In this document: positions 8,555 through 18,909 of the stretch, in pieces
How the letters are laid out: each line of letters begins with the position of its first letter
How positions within the stretch are numbered: the stretch's first letter is position 1
NCBI RefSeq assembly: GCF_031010195.1
Contig: NZ_JAUAMC010000007.1
Location: forward strand, 186,001-250,000
Origin: Halomonas sp. SpR8
GTDB lineage: Bacteria > Pseudomonadota > Gammaproteobacteria > Pseudomonadales > Halomonadaceae
DNA: 64,000 bases
Direction: 5' to 3'
Notes under the pieces: generated by a model
Seen by the model: the letters and a program-made list of their open reading frames with translations, nothing else
The model's database searches: none
Told to the model about the DNA's origin: nothing
Program-made: the position numbers and the translations under genes

Positions 8555-9457
8555 TCATGTTTTCCTGTTTGCCTCCAGTTCTTCAATCATTCGACGCGCC
8601 GCGTTAGAGAGTGTCCTATTGGTATGCACTAAATAGCCTAGCGGGCGGTAAATCGGTGCGGTATTCACGTTCAGCTCTATCAGTTCGCTGTCGATCATCT
8701 TCTCGGGCAGCAGGCTCCAACCTAGCCCTACGCTGCACATCATTTTTAGTGTTTCCAAATAGTTAGTCGCCATACTGACATGCAGTTGCAAGCCGGCTTG
8801 GCTAAAGCGCTGGGCAATTAGCGAGCCGGTAAAGGTTTTTGCCCCAGGCATGACGCAGTTATGTTCGCACAGACTTGTCAGCGATAACGCTTTGCGGTGT
8901 TCCTGTGAATGAGCCTGAGCTTGGACGGCGAGCGGATGGTCAATCGCGCAGGCAAAACAGAGCCGGTCACGCCACAGTTCCACAACGTGCAGTTGCTCAT
9001 GTGGGTGGGGGGCTAGCGTTACCACGGCCATTTCCAGTGTGCCATCCAACACGCCTTGGTAAGCCTGCTCGGAATCCAAAAAGTGCAGGTCCAGCTCAAC
9101 TTCCGGATGGCGCTGGGTGTACTGCTTTAACAGCGGTGGTAAACGGTGCAGGCCAATATGGTGGCTAGTGGCCAATGTGAGACGTCCGCCTACATGACCC
9201 GAGAGGTTAGCCAGGGCACGGCGGCTATCTTCAACGGTCATTAGAATTCGCCGTGCTTGGGGCAGCAGCACGCTTCCGGCCTCGGTTAGCGCAATACGCC
9301 GCCCTACGCGGTCAAACAGGCGTGTACCCACCTGGGATTCCAGCGTGGCAATGCGTTTGCTGACCGCCGGTTGGGTAAGGTGAAGCTGCTCGGCGGCGCG
9401 GGAGAAGCTTTGCGTATCGGCCACGGCCATGAAAGCTTGAAGGCTTTGCGTATCCAT
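8555..9457 (-). CDS. LysR-family regulator, divergent from leuCDB
   Basis: 300 residues, standard LysR size. The winged-helix domain is at residues 5-62 (SFSRAAEQLHLTQPAVSKRI), followed by the effector domain with SVGLGWSLLPE near the C-terminus. The real start is the ATG at 9457, as MDTQSLQAF matches LysR N-termini; upstream in-frame codons are leader. It is transcribed away from leuC across a 159-base gap, the usual arrangement for a regulator of its neighbour. A similar LysR gene precedes leuC in pseudomonads, so control of isopropylmalate genes is the likely role, but the effector is unknown. Confidence 0.85.
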   Translation of the reverse strand: MDTQSLQAFMAVADTQSFSRAAEQLHLTQPAVSKRIATLESQVGTRLFDRVGRRIALTEAGSVLLPQARRILMTVEDSRRALANLSGHVGGRLTLATSHHIGLHRLPPLLKQYTQRHPEVELDLHFLDSEQAYQGVLDGTLEMAVVTLAPHPHEQLHVVELWRDRLCFACAIDHPLAVQAQAHSQEHRKALSLTSLCEHNCVMPGAKTFTGSLIAQRFSQAGLQLHVSMATNYLETLKMMCSVGLGWSLLPEKMIDSELIELNVNTAPIYRPLGYLVHTNRTLSNAARRMIEELEANRKT

Positions 9458-9469
9458 TAAAGAGATCCT

Positions 9470-9491
9470 ATACATGTATTCCAGTTTGGAA
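9470..9491. promoter_or_regulatory. Candidate LysR operator between the regulator and leuC
   Basis: Two adjoining palindromes lie 13-34 bases upstream of the LysR start: ATACATGTAT (perfect, 9470-9479) and TTCCAGTTTGGAA (9479-9491), which fits the T-N11-A LysR box. The position suits autorepression and control of the divergent leuC promoter. Confidence 0.45.
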
Positions 9492-9616
9492 TCTAAACTA
9501 TGAATAACATGAATTGCTTTTATGTTCGAGTCGCGTGACACTTGCTCAACAAACAATTCAAGCCGCCCATAGAGGCGGCCATACCGAACTAGCAGGGCAC
9601 TGCCCAGGAGAGTCAC

Positions 9617-11068
9617 ATGTCAGGTCAAACCCTTTACGACAAGCTTTGGAATCAGCACCTGGTGAAGCAGCGCGATGATGGCACCGCGTTGATCTACATT
9701 GATCGCCAATTGCTTCACGAAGTGACATCGCCACAGGCATTCGAAGGGCTGCGTTTAGCCAACCGCAAGCCGTGGCGTTTGGATGCCAACCTGGCTACGC
9801 CCGACCATAACGTGCCGACAACTACTAAAGAGCGCGCCGAGGGCAACACCGGGATTAAGGACCCGGTGTCACTGATTCAGGTGCAGACTCTGGACGATAA
9901 CTGCCTTGAGTACGGCATCGAAGAGTTCAAGATCAATGACCCGCGCCAGGGGATCGTTCACGTGGTTGGCCCGGAGCAGGGCGCAACGCTGCCGGGTATG
10001 ACTGTGGTGTGTGGCGACTCCCACACCGCGACCCACGGTGCCTTTGGTGCCTTGGCCCACGGTATCGGCACCTCTGAAGTCGAGCATGTGATGGCGACCC
10101 AGTGCTTGCTGGCGCAAAAAATGAAAAATATGCAGGTGCGCGTAGAAGGCGAATTAGGCCTTGGCGTCACCGCTAAAGACGTGGTGCTGGCGATTATCGG
10201 CAAGATTGGCACCGCAGGCGGCACTGGTTACGCCATTGAGTTTGCCGGTAGCGCCATTGCCTCGCTCTCTATGGAGGGCCGCATGACCGTGTGTAACATG
10301 GCCATTGAAGCCGGTGCGCGAGTGGGCTTGATCGCCGTGGACGACACCACCATCGATTACCTTGCCAAGCGGCCCTTTGCGCCGACCGCCGAGCAGTGGG
10401 AAGCCGCCGTAACGGATTGGCGCAATCTGGTTTCTGATGACGATGCGCAGTTCGATAAAGTGGTTACTTTGCAGGCTGAAGAGATCGAGCCACAGGTGAG
10501 CTGGGGTACCAGCCCGGAAATGGTCACTGGTATTTCTGGCCAAGTGCCTGACCCGTTGGCTGCACTGGATGAAACCGTGCAGCGCAGCCATACCCGAGCA
10601 CTGGAGTACATGGGGCTGCATGCCAACCAGAAAATCACCGATATCAAGCTGGATAAAATCTTTATCGGCTCTTGTACCAATTCGCGTATTGAAGACCTGC
10701 GTGAGGCCGCTAAAGTCGCCAAGGGCAAAAAAGTCGCTGACTCCATCAAGCTGGCCATGGTGGTGCCGGGGTCAGGGTTAGTGAAGCGTCAGGCGGAAGC
10801 CGAAGGTTTGGATAAGATCTTTATTGAAGCGGGCTTTGAGTGGCGCGAGCCGGGCTGCTCCATGTGTTTGGCCATGAACGCGGATAAACTGGGTGCCGGT
10901 GAACACTGCGCTTCGACCTCTAACCGCAATTTTGAAGGTCGCCAGGGCTACGGTGGCCGTACGCACTTAGTCAGCCCTGCCATGGCAGCGGCAGCGGCCA
11001 TAGCCGGTCATTTTGTTGATGTCCGCAGCTTGCCCGCCAACGACGCCACTCATGCTCAGGAGGCCTAA
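9617..11068 (+). CDS. leuC: 3-isopropylmalate dehydratase large subunit
   Basis: The large, [4Fe-4S]-bearing subunit that with LeuD interconverts 2- and 3-isopropylmalate in leucine synthesis. 483 residues, somewhat longer than E. coli LeuC (466). Aconitase-family signatures include [16 protein letters not shown] and the three cluster cysteines in GSCTNSR and CSMCLAMN. The extra length is mainly in the region after residue 270. The ATG follows AGGAG. leuD starts 3 bases after the stop. leuA is not in the window. Confidence 0.97.
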   Translation: MSGQTLYDKLWNQHLVKQRDDGTALIYIDRQLLHEVTSPQAFEGLRLANRKPWRLDANLATPDHNVPTTTKERAEGNTGIKDPVSLIQVQTLDDNCLEYGIEEFKINDPRQGIVHVVGPEQGATLPGMTVVCGDSHTATHGAFGALAHGIGTSEVEHVMATQCLLAQKMKNMQVRVEGELGLGVTAKDVVLAIIGKIGTAGGTGYAIEFAGSAIASLSMEGRMTVCNMAIEAGARVGLIAVDDTTIDYLAKRPFAPTAEQWEAAVTDWRNLVSDDDAQFDKVVTLQAEEIEPQVSWGTSPEMVTGISGQVPDPLAALDETVQRSHTRALEYMGLHANQKITDIKLDKIFIGSCTNSRIEDLREAAKVAKGKKVADSIKLAMVVPGSGLVKRQAEAEGLDKIFIEAGFEWREPGCSMCLAMNADKLGAGEHCASTSNRNFEGRQGYGGRTHLVSPAMAAAAAIAGHFVDVRSLPANDATHAQEA

Positions 11069-11071
11069 ACC

Positions 11072-11719
11072 ATGAAAAAATTTGAACGCTTTGAAGGCGT
11101 AGTAGCGCCCCTTGACCGCGCCAACGTCGATACCGATTTGATTATCCCGAAGCAGTTTTTAAAGTCGATCAAGCGCACTGGCTTCGGCGTTAACCTTTTT
11201 GACGAGCTGCGCTATTTAGATGAAGGCCAGCCGGGTCAGGATTGCTCGCAGCGGCCGTTGAATCCAGATTTCGTCTTGAACCAGTCGCGTTATCAAAACG
11301 CCGAAGTGCTGCTGGCGCGGCGCAATTTTGGCTGCGGTAGCTCCCGCGAGCACGCCCCTTGGGCGCTGGAAGATTTCGGTTTTAAGGTGGTGATTGCGCC
11401 CAGCTTTGCCGATATTTTCTACAACAATTCGTTCAAGAATGGCATTTTGCTAATCACCTTCCCAGAAGACGTGGTGGATCGCATATTTGCTGAAGTTGCA
11501 GCAAATGAAGGCTATCAGTTGGAGGTGGATTTAGAGCATCAGCGGGTCATTACCCCCAGCGGCGAGATTCTAGAATTTGAAGTGGATGAGTTTCGCAAGC
11601 ATTGCCTGTTGGAAGGGCTGGACGATATTGGTCTGACGCTGAAAGACGAAGACGCCATTCGCGCCTTCGAGCAAAAGCATAAAGCCGCGCGCCCCTGGCT
11701 GTTCCGTCAGTCTGCGTAA
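11072..11719 (+). CDS. leuD: 3-isopropylmalate dehydratase small subunit
   Basis: 215 residues, the usual size. This is the swivelling aconitase domain that completes the active site with Leu[15 protein letters not shown] near the N-terminus and [16 protein letters not shown] in the middle, the substrate-binding signature. GGAGG lies in the last codons of leuC, which supports coupled translation. leuB follows after 35 bases. Confidence 0.97.
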   Translation: MKKFERFEGVVAPLDRANVDTDLIIPKQFLKSIKRTGFGVNLFDELRYLDEGQPGQDCSQRPLNPDFVLNQSRYQNAEVLLARRNFGCGSSREHAPWALEDFGFKVVIAPSFADIFYNNSFKNGILLITFPEDVVDRIFAEVAANEGYQLEVDLEHQRVITPSGEILEFEVDEFRKHCLLEGLDDIGLTLKDEDAIRAFEQKHKAARPWLFRQSA

Positions 11720-11754
11720 GCCAGTCTCCAATAATTAAGTGCTAAGGAATTTGC

Positions 11755-12834
11755 ATGACACATAAGGTCTTGTTACTGCCCGGTGATGGTATTGGTCCCG
11801 AGATTGCTGCTCAGGCAGCGCGCTTACTGAAAGCGTGCCAGGAAGCGGGGTTGGATATTGAGGTCGAAGAGGGTTTGGTGGGCGGTTCTGCTTACGATGT
11901 TTATGGCGAGCCACTGCCTGCGGAAACGCTGGAAAAAGCCAAAGCGGCCAGCGCAATTTTGCTGGGGGCGGTAGGTGGCCCCAAGTGGGATAAAATCGAA
12001 AATCTCGCCAAGCGCCCTGAAAAAGGCCTATTGGGCCTGCGTAAAAACCTAGGCCTGTTCGGCAACCTGCGCCCGGCGATGCTTTACCCACAGCTGGCTA
12101 GCGCTTCTAGTCTGAAGCCTGAACTGGTGGCCGGGCTGGATATCATGATCGTCCGCGAGCTGACCGGCGGCATCTACTTTGGTCAGCCGCGCGGTATCGA
12201 AGAGCGCGATGGCGAGCGCGTGGGCTTTAACACCTACATCTACTCTGAAAGTGAAATTGAGCGTATTGGTCGTGTTGCGTTTGAAATGGCCCAAAAGCGT
12301 GGCAAAAAGCTCTGTTCGGTAGATAAAGCCAACGTATTAGAAGTAACCATTCTGTGGCGTGAAGTGATGGAGCGTTTGGCGCCGGAGTATCCGGATGTCG
12401 AGCTTTCCCACATGTACGTGGATAACGCCGCCATGCAGCTAGTGCGCGCGCCCAAGCAGTTTGATGTGGTGGTGACCGGCAATATGTTTGGCGACATTCT
12501 TTCCGATGCCGCTGCGATGCTGACCGGCTCTATCGGCATGCTGCCCTCTGCCTCGTTAAACGAGAGCGGGCAGGGCATGTACGAGCCATGCCACGGCAGC
12601 GCGCCGGATATCGCCGGTCAAAACGTGGCCAACCCGCTGGCAATGATGCTGTCGGTGGCGATGATGTTGCGCTACTCGCTGAACGAAAATGCCATGGCAG
12701 AGCGTATTGAAGCCGCTGTGGGCAGCGTATTGGATGACGGACTGCGTACCGCGGATATCGCCTCCGAAGGGATGCAAACCATCGGCACTGATGCGATGGG
12801 TGATGCGGTGTTGGCGGCGTTTGCCAAGCAGTAA
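11755..12834 (+). CDS. leuB: 3-isopropylmalate dehydrogenase
   Basis: 359 residues, matching the family. It oxidises and decarboxylates 3-isopropylmalate to 2-oxoisocaproate with NAD. Visible signatures are [11 protein letters not shown] at the N-terminus, the substrate-binding [12 protein letters not shown], the catalytic-Lys region DKANVLE and the metal-binding [13 protein letters not shown], followed by HGSAPDIAG of the NAD site. It is the last gene of the leuCDB unit; I see no terminator, and asd has its own promoter 40 bases on. Confidence 0.97.
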   Translation: MTHKVLLLPGDGIGPEIAAQAARLLKACQEAGLDIEVEEGLVGGSAYDVYGEPLPAETLEKAKAASAILLGAVGGPKWDKIENLAKRPEKGLLGLRKNLGLFGNLRPAMLYPQLASASSLKPELVAGLDIMIVRELTGGIYFGQPRGIEERDGERVGFNTYIYSESEIERIGRVAFEMAQKRGKKLCSVDKANVLEVTILWREVMERLAPEYPDVELSHMYVDNAAMQLVRAPKQFDVVVTGNMFGDILSDAAAMLTGSIGMLPSASLNESGQGMYEPCHGSAPDIAGQNVANPLAMMLSVAMMLRYSLNENAMAERIEAAVGSVLDDGLRTADIASEGMQTIGTDAMGDAVLAAFAKQ

Positions 12835-12851
12835 GCCTAGGGTTGGGCCGC

Positions 12852-12882
12852 TTCAAAATCACCGTCAAGAATTGTGTATAAT
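12852..12882 (+). promoter_or_regulatory. Sigma-70 promoter for asd
   Basis: A perfect TATAAT (12877-12882) lies 33 bases before the asd start, with a weak TTCAAA (12852-12857) at 19-base spacing. GGAGG precedes the ATG. The near-consensus -10 suggests that asd is expressed independently of leuCDB. Confidence 0.6.
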
Positions 12883-12914
12883 GTGCACATTCATTTTTTG
12901 CAGGAGGACTTTAT

Positions 12915-14027
12915 ATGTTGAAAGTCGGTTTCGTGGGATGGCGCGGCATGGTGGGCTCAGTGCTAATGCAGCGCATGCAGGAAGATGGTGATTTTGCCGG
13001 TATCGAGCCGGTTTTCTTCACCACCTCCCAGGTTGGCCAGCCCGGCCCCGACATTGGTGTAGACGTGCCTCCGCTGAAAGACGCCTTCGATATTGAAGCG
13101 CTTAAAGCGTTGGATGTCGTCGTGACCTGCCAAGGTGGTGATTACACCAAGCCGGTCTACAAAGATTTGCGTAGCGCAGGCTGGAAGGGCTACTGGATCG
13201 ACGCCGCCAGCACGCTGCGCATGGAAGATGAAGCGACTATCGTACTGGATCCGGTCAACCGTAAGGTGATCGATGACCAGCTAGCCAAAGGCGCCAAAAC
13301 GTTCGTGGGTGGCAACTGCACCGTGAGCCTTATGCTGATGGGCTTGGGCGGTCTGTTCGAAGCCGATATGGTTGAGTGGATGACCTCCATGACCTATCAG
13401 GCGGCTTCGGGCTCTGGTGCCAAGCACATGCGAGAGCTGCTTAATCAAATGGGCCAACTGCGCGATAGTGTTGGCGCAGAGCTAAAAGATCCGTCTAGCG
13501 CGATTCTGGATATCGATCGTAAAGTAACGGCTGCTATGCGCAGCGGTGACTTCCCGACCGATAACTTTGCCGCACCACTGGCGGGTAGCCTGCTGCCGTG
13601 GATCGATACCAAGCTGGATAACGGTCAGAGCCGCGAAGAGTGGAAGGGCAGCGTCGAGACCAACAAAATTCTTGGCCTCGACAACAATCCCATCCCCATC
13701 GATGGCCTCTGTGTTCGTATCGGTGCCATGCGCTCGCATAGTCAGGCGTTCACTATCAAGCTCAAGCACGATGTGCCGCTGGATGAGATCGAAGATCGCA
13801 TCGCCAAGCACAACGAGTGGGTCAAGCTGATTCCGAACGATAAAGACGCCACCATTGCTGGCCTAACGCCTGCCGCTGCGACTGGTACGCTACAAGTGCC
13901 GGTGGGACGCTTGCGTAAGCTGCAAATGGGCGGTGAATACCTCTCGGCATTCAGTGTTGGTGACCAGTTGCTGTGGGGCGCTGCTGAACCGCTCAAGCGG
14001 ATGCTGAAGATCCTGCGCGAACAGTAA
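12915..14027 (+). CDS. asd: Aspartate-semialdehyde dehydrogenase
   Basis: 370 residues, the length of the gammaproteobacterial Asd1 type. It reduces aspartyl phosphate to the semialdehyde that feeds lysine, diaminopimelate, threonine and methionine. The NADP loop VGWRGMVGS is at residues 7-15 and the catalytic Cys is residue 135 in GGNCTVSLM, as in E. coli. The order leuB-asd-fimV-truA is shared with Pseudomonas. Confidence 0.97.
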   Translation: MLKVGFVGWRGMVGSVLMQRMQEDGDFAGIEPVFFTTSQVGQPGPDIGVDVPPLKDAFDIEALKALDVVVTCQGGDYTKPVYKDLRSAGWKGYWIDAASTLRMEDEATIVLDPVNRKVIDDQLAKGAKTFVGGNCTVSLMLMGLGGLFEADMVEWMTSMTYQAASGSGAKHMRELLNQMGQLRDSVGAELKDPSSAILDIDRKVTAAMRSGDFPTDNFAAPLAGSLLPWIDTKLDNGQSREEWKGSVETNKILGLDNNPIPIDGLCVRIGAMRSHSQAFTIKLKHDVPLDEIEDRIAKHNEWVKLIPNDKDATIAGLTPAAATGTLQVPVGRLRKLQMGGEYLSAFSVGDQLLWGAAEPLKRMLKILREQ

Positions 14028-14100
14028 TAGTTTGTTTTAGCACGTTATCTCGTGCTTTATGCAGCACTTTACTGGGTACGTAGTGCCGTACGTCAGTCGA

Positions 14101-14134
14101 AAACGGGAAGCTGGTCACAGCTTCCCGTTTTTTT
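14101..14134 (+). terminator. Intrinsic terminator after asd
   Basis: A perfect 13-bp stem (AAACGGGAAGCTG and its complement) with the 4-base loop GTCA runs into a T7 tract. It separates asd from fimV. Confidence 0.9.
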
Positions 14135-14258
14135 ACGCGCTCCTCTACCTCGGTAGTGGGAAAAGTAGCGCCATTTCGTTAAGTTATAATAAAACCGACG
14201 TAATATTATAAGCTTAGCTAGATACTTAAAAATCGAAGTAGGCGATCAGGGAACATTC

Positions 14259-15968
14259 ATGAAAAAAACACTGACATGGATTACATGGCTCTCACTGAGC
14301 GTAGTAAGCCCGGTCGCGCTGGCCATTGGATTGGGGCAAGCGAGTGTTAGCTCGTATTTGAATGCACCGTTAAACGTCAATATCCCGCTGCTGGAAAGCG
14401 GCGAATACGCAATTGAAGATATTCGTATCAGTATCGCCGACTCGTCTGATTTTGCCGCCGCCGGGCTAGAGTGGTCGCCAGTCGCCGCCAGCGTGGGCGC
14501 CCAGATTGTCGAGCACCAAGGTCGTCGGCAGGTGCACTTGAGTTCTGGTCAGGCCATACAGGATCCGTGGCTTGACCTGCTCTTATCGGTGGAATTCCCT
14601 GGCGGCCAGCAATTTCGTGACGTCACCCTACTTTTTGATCCCCAGGGCTATTCCCAGAGTCAAGTGAGGGCGCAAAATACCGCCCCTAGCGCGCTATCCA
14701 TACCAAGCAATGCGGCCGCACCTCCGATTACTCAGCCCCGATCAACGGCGCCGTCGAGTGTCTATGTGGGCAGTGGCGATACGCTTTGGGGCGTTGCCGA
14801 GCGCGTTAAGTCCGCAGGGGTTAGCGTCCAGCAGATGATGGTGGCATTGCTGGAGGCTAATCCCAGCGCCTTCCCATCGGGCAATATTCACGCCATGCGC
14901 TCAGGCCAAACGCTAAACGTGCCTGACACTGAACGCGTAATGGCGCGCTCCAATGCTGAAGTTGGCGCGACTATCCAAACAATGAATGAAATGTGGCGCG
15001 CGCGCCGCAATAGCGAGCTGCTGCCAGTGCCGCTGCCAGACGCTGAAATCACACCTGTTACTGACGTTGCTATTGCCGCAGGTAGCGCAGAAGCTAATGC
15101 GCCTGCGGCGATTGAGGCGGAGAGTGCGGGGAAGAGCAACGAAAACGGCCAAGAAGATCAACAAGAGCCACAACCTGAAGCGTTAACTCGCACAGAGTTG
15201 ACGGAACAGCTGCGTCTTAGCCAAGCGACCCTTCAGCAGGTGCTCGAAGAGCGTGAACTGATGCGCGCCGAGCTTGATCAGCTACGTGGCGAAGTGGCCT
15301 CTTTAATTACGTCGCAGCGTGATGCGCTGGCTTCCCAAGAACGCTCGTTAATGCCCCAAGCCGCCAGCATGAGTGAAACAGATAGCCAGGGCATAAGTGG
15401 CCTAATTGCTCGCTATCAGTGGCCGCTTACGTTATCGGCTATCGTGCTGTTGGTGGCACTGCTTGTGTGGCTGCGTAAGCGCCGTGAGGAAACTTGGGAA
15501 ACGGCGTCATTTACTGATCCCATTGTCAGGCCTACGGCCTCTCCTTACATAACATCCGGGCCTGCGGTAAACAGAGGCCAGGTGCAAGCCGCAGAAGTTG
15601 AAGTTAAAAAAGCTGAAGCTAAACAAGTTGAAGCCACAGAAGTCGAAGAAGAGAAGACTGACGCGGTAAAAGTGCCCATACCCAGGGCGCAGGCTGATGA
15701 GAGAGAAGGGCAGAAAACGCCCGCAGCCGATGAAAATTCTGGTCATCGCTTTGTCGATTACCACCCGCCGAGTTTAAATAGTGCTTCAAACAATCACGCT
15801 GAGCTGCGCACCGAAACCCCAATGCAGCCCACAGTAGAGTTCGCCAGTGAGCCGCTGTCACTAGCGAAACAGTCGCGTCGTCCAATCGAAGAAGAGTGGG
15901 AGATTGAAGAGGTAGCATTCAAGCCGCGAGGGCTGGATAATAGCGATCCTTCAAAATCTTCAAAATGA
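14259..15968 (+). CDS. fimV: FimV-like polar hub protein, short form
   Basis: 569 residues. Order of parts: signal peptide (1-22), the FimV N-terminal domain (LGQASVSSYLNAPLNVNIPL and EDIRISIADSSDFAAAGLEW), a LysM-type peptidoglycan domain at about 168-225 (VGSGDTLWGVAERV), a coiled coil at about 310-355, one membrane helix near 388-408, and an acidic cytoplasmic tail with repeated K-x-E-A/V units. Pseudomonas FimV is much longer and ends in a TPR motif that I cannot find here. In pseudomonads FimV organises type IV pili and polar proteins; position between asd and truA supports the name. Confidence 0.85.
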   Translation: MKKTLTWITWLSLSVVSPVALAIGLGQASVSSYLNAPLNVNIPLLESGEYAIEDIRISIADSSDFAAAGLEWSPVAASVGAQIVEHQGRRQVHLSSGQAIQDPWLDLLLSVEFPGGQQFRDVTLLFDPQGYSQSQVRAQNTAPSALSIPSNAAAPPITQPRSTAPSSVYVGSGDTLWGVAERVKSAGVSVQQMMVALLEANPSAFPSGNIHAMRSGQTLNVPDTERVMARSNAEVGATIQTMNEMWRARRNSELLPVPLPDAEITPVTDVAIAAGSAEANAPAAIEAESAGKSNENGQEDQQEPQPEALTRTELTEQLRLSQATLQQVLEERELMRAELDQLRGEVASLITSQRDALASQERSLMPQAASMSETDSQGISGLIARYQWPLTLSAIVLLVALLVWLRKRREETWETASFTDPIVRPTASPYITSGPAVNRGQVQAAEVEVKKAEAKQVEATEVEEEKTDAVKVPIPRAQADEREGQKTPAADENSGHRFVDYHPPSLNSASNNHAELRTETPMQPTVEFASEPLSLAKQSRRPIEEEWEIEEVAFKPRGLDNSDPSKSSK

Positions 15969-15977
15969 TGTGGCTTG

Positions 15978-16916
15978 ATGACGCTGTTCTATCACTTCGA
16001 TGAGAAAATTCCGCTTACCGGCCGCTTGGCAATGGGTATCGAGTACGATGGTACCCGCTACTGCGGTTTTCAGCGCTTAAACCACGCCGCGTCAGTTCAG
16101 GCCTCGCTGGAAGAGGCGCTAAGCAAAGTGGCCAATGAGCCAATCCAAGTGCACGCTAGTGGGCGCACCGATTCGGGTGTGCACGCAACGCGCCAGATTG
16201 TGCATTTTGACCCGCCGGTAGGGCGTTCAGAAAAAGCCTGGATATTTGGTGCTAACACTCATTTACCCCGCGATATTGCCGTACGTTGGGTAAAACCGGT
16301 GGGCGATGACTTTCACTCGCGCCTATGCGCCCTTGGTAGGCGTTACCGTTACGTGCTGCTCAATCAAATCAGCCGTCCGGTATTAGAGCGGGCCAATGTG
16401 ACTTGGTGCCGTGACCCGTTAGACGCCGATGCCATGCATCGTGCCGCCCAGGCGTTAGTCGGCGAACATGATTTTTCCAGCTTTCGCGCTGCAGGCTGCC
16501 AATCGAAAACGCCTTGGCGTCATATGCACTTTATTGATGTCAAACGCTACGGCCAACTGGTGATGATCGATATTCAAGGCAATGCGTTCTTACACCATAT
16601 GATTCGTAACATTGCCGGTGCCTTGGTTAGCGTTGGTCGTGGCGCCCAGGACGAAGCGTATATCGGCGAACTGCTGGCGCTCAAAAATCGCCGCAAAGGT
16701 GACGTGACGGCGCCAGCCTGCGGGCTGCATTTTGTCGATTCGGTCTACGATGAGCGCTTTGATCTGCCCAAAGAGCCGCTGGGGCCGCAGCTGCTCTCGT
16801 TTACCGGTGAATGGACGGGTGAGCGCGAGTTGCCTGATACGCCACGGGTTGCTTATCGGCGCAATCGTTCACTGCGTAATCCGGCCGCTAACCCTGAACA
16901 GGAGGCGTCGTCATGA
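15978..16916 (+). CDS. truA: tRNA pseudouridine(38-40) synthase
   Basis: 312 residues. TruA converts uridines 38-40 in the tRNA anticodon stem. The catalytic Asp is residue 65 in ASGRTDSGVHA; GIEYDGTRYCGFQ near the N-terminus and HHMIRNIAGALVSVG later are family signatures. It is about 40 residues longer than E. coli TruA, with extra residues at both ends. The ribosome site is weak, so the start (ATG 15978, with a TTG 3 bases upstream) is not certain. The end overlaps trpF by 4 bases (ATGA). Confidence 0.95.
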   Translation: MTLFYHFDEKIPLTGRLAMGIEYDGTRYCGFQRLNHAASVQASLEEALSKVANEPIQVHASGRTDSGVHATRQIVHFDPPVGRSEKAWIFGANTHLPRDIAVRWVKPVGDDFHSRLCALGRRYRYVLLNQISRPVLERANVTWCRDPLDADAMHRAAQALVGEHDFSSFRAAGCQSKTPWRHMHFIDVKRYGQLVMIDIQGNAFLHHMIRNIAGALVSVGRGAQDEAYIGELLALKNRRKGDVTAPACGLHFVDSVYDERFDLPKEPLGPQLLSFTGEWTGERELPDTPRVAYRRNRSLRNPAANPEQEASS

Positions 16917-17551
16917 GTGCTGCTGCGCTAACCCGTACCCGCATCAAGTTCTGTGGTTTTACGCGTGGGGAAGATGTTGATCATGCCGTGGCGCTGGGCG
17001 TGGACGCCTTGGGTTTCGTTATGTGGCCCAAAAGCGCTCGCAGCGTGAATGTCGAGCAACTGGCGGCGCTGTCAGCCCGCGTGCCCGCGTTTGTGACCCG
17101 GGTGGGGCTATTTGTAGATCAACCTGCAGAGCTTATTGAGCAGTGTTTGCCCTATCTCGATATGCTCCAGTTTCACGGCAATGAAACGCCAGAGGCTTGT
17201 CAGCAATATCAACTCCCGTGGATGAAAGCGCTGCGTATGCGTGATGAGGTCGAGCTAAGTCATGAAGCACAGCGCTACCATCAGGCCCAGGCGTTATTGT
17301 TAGATGCCTATCGGCCGGGAACACCGGGAGGCACGGGGGAGACCTTTGATTGGTCGAGAATCCCCGCAAATCTTGCAAAACCTGTTATCCTCGCCGGTGG
17401 GTTGAGTGCTGATAACATTGCTGACGCTGTGCGTCAGGTAGCGCCTTATGCAGTGGATGTTTCGGGCGGTATTGAAGCCTCCCATGGCTGTAAAGATGCC
17501 GACAAGATGGCGTCTTTCGTTCGTTATGTAGCGTTAGCCGACGCTCGTTAG
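16913..17551 (+). CDS. trpF: Phosphoribosylanthranilate isomerase
   Basis: 212 residues, a free-standing TIM-barrel enzyme of tryptophan synthesis. IKFCGFTRGEDV at the start carries the catalytic Cys, the conserved Asp is in LLDAYRPGTPGGTGETFDW, and LAGGLSADNI with DVSGGIE forms the phosphate site. The ATGA overlap with truA indicates coupling, and GGAGG lies just upstream. As in Pseudomonas, trpF is not fused to trpC. Confidence 0.97.
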   Translation: MSAAALTRTRIKFCGFTRGEDVDHAVALGVDALGFVMWPKSARSVNVEQLAALSARVPAFVTRVGLFVDQPAELIEQCLPYLDMLQFHGNETPEACQQYQLPWMKALRMRDEVELSHEAQRYHQAQALLLDAYRPGTPGGTGETFDWSRIPANLAKPVILAGGLSADNIADAVRQVAPYAVDVSGGIEASHGCKDADKMASFVRYVALADAR

Positions 17552-17644
17552 AGTACGCTGCGCAGTGACCTGTACTGAATCTGCTGCGTTATTAGTGAGT
17601 TCATTTATTGTTTGCCTGTTCTGGCGATCTTGTGAGGTATCTCT

Positions 17645-18886
17645 GTGACAGTTTCTGCGACGCCTGCTCCGAAAACTAAATTCAGCGATCTGACCCGAAT
17701 GCCGGATGCCCGTGGTCATTTTGGCCCCTACGGCGGTCGGTTCGTGTCAGAAACTCTCAGCTTTGCGTTGGAAGAGTTGGAGAAAACCTACTTAAGTCTG
17801 CGTGATGACCCCGACTTCCAAGCCGAGTTTGACTACGACCTTGCCCACTACGTGGGGCGTCCGTCACCGCTTTACCACGCCAAGCGCTGGTCGGCGAGTC
17901 TTGGCGGTGCGCAGATTTGGTTGAAGCGCGAAGACCTGAATCATACTGGCGCTCACAAGGTCAACAACACCATTGGCCAGGCACTGTTGGCCAAAAAAAC
18001 CGGCAAACCGCGCATTATTGCTGAAACTGGGGCGGGCCAGCATGGCGTTGCTTCGGCGACCGTGGCTGCTCGTTTAGGGCTTGAGTGCGACGTTTATATG
18101 GGCGCTGAAGACGTCCAGCGGCAAAAACTCAATGTCTATCGTATGCGGCTGCTGGGCGCGCGGGTGATTCCGGTGGAGTCCGGTACACGCACGCTTAAAG
18201 ACGCCATGAACGAGGCGCTGCGTGACTGGGTCACCAACGTTGATAACACCTTCTATATCATCGGCACCGTGGCAGGCCCGCATCCATATCCGCTGCTGGT
18301 GCGCGATTTCAATGCGGTGGTGGGGCGTGAAGCGCGCCGCCAGTCCCTAGAGCAGATCGGTCGCTTACCCGATGCACTGATTGCCTGCGTAGGCGGCGGC
18401 TCTAACGCTCTGGGGCTGTTCTATCCGTTTGTAGAAGATGACGACGTGGCCATGTACGGCGTCGAAGCCGGCGGTGATGGCGTTGAAACCGGCCGCCACG
18501 CCGCACCTTTGGCATCCAATGCCCCCCGCGGCGTGCTGCACGGTAACCGCACTTACTTAATGTCAGATGAAGCCGGGCAGGTGTCTGATACCCACTCCAT
18601 TTCAGCCGGGCTGGATTATCCGGGCGTGGGCCCCGAGCATGCGCTGTGGAAGGACGTAGGGCGGGTGTCCTATGTGGCGGCAAACGATAAAGAAGTGCTC
18701 GGAGCGTTTCGCGAGCTGACCCATATGGAGGGCATTATGCCTGCCCTTGAGTCAGCTCACGCGCTGGCCCATGCCAAGGTATTGGCGCCTACCATGCGTC
18801 CTGACCAGCATATCGTGGTCAATCTCTCCGGGCGTGGCGACAAAGACATCATGACCGTTGCTAAGATTGACGGTATTGAATTTTAA
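17645..18886 (+). CDS. trpB: Tryptophan synthase beta chain
   Basis: 413 residues with a GTG start. TrpB joins indole and serine with pyridoxal phosphate; the PLP Lys is residue 105 in [14 protein letters not shown], the phosphate-binding loop is [10 protein letters not shown], and GAGQHG is intact. The N-terminus is about 14 residues longer than in E. coli. A gap of 93 bases separates it from trpF, so it may have its own promoter. trpA follows after 23 bases. Confidence 0.97.
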   Translation: MTVSATPAPKTKFSDLTRMPDARGHFGPYGGRFVSETLSFALEELEKTYLSLRDDPDFQAEFDYDLAHYVGRPSPLYHAKRWSASLGGAQIWLKREDLNHTGAHKVNNTIGQALLAKKTGKPRIIAETGAGQHGVASATVAARLGLECDVYMGAEDVQRQKLNVYRMRLLGARVIPVESGTRTLKDAMNEALRDWVTNVDNTFYIIGTVAGPHPYPLLVRDFNAVVGREARRQSLEQIGRLPDALIACVGGGSNALGLFYPFVEDDDVAMYGVEAGGDGVETGRHAAPLASNAPRGVLHGNRTYLMSDEAGQVSDTHSISAGLDYPGVGPEHALWKDVGRVSYVAANDKEVLGAFRELTHMEGIMPALESAHALAHAKVLAPTMRPDQHIVVNLSGRGDKDIMTVAKIDGIEF

Positions 18887-18909
18887 GGGCAGCTTTTTTA
18901 AGGGCGAGC

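Noticed and set aside
9500..9538. Short frame M-N-N-M-N-C-F-Y-V-R-V-A before leuC as a possible leader peptide
   Set aside because: It contains no leucine codons and no attenuator with a T-run follows, so it does not fit leucine attenuation.
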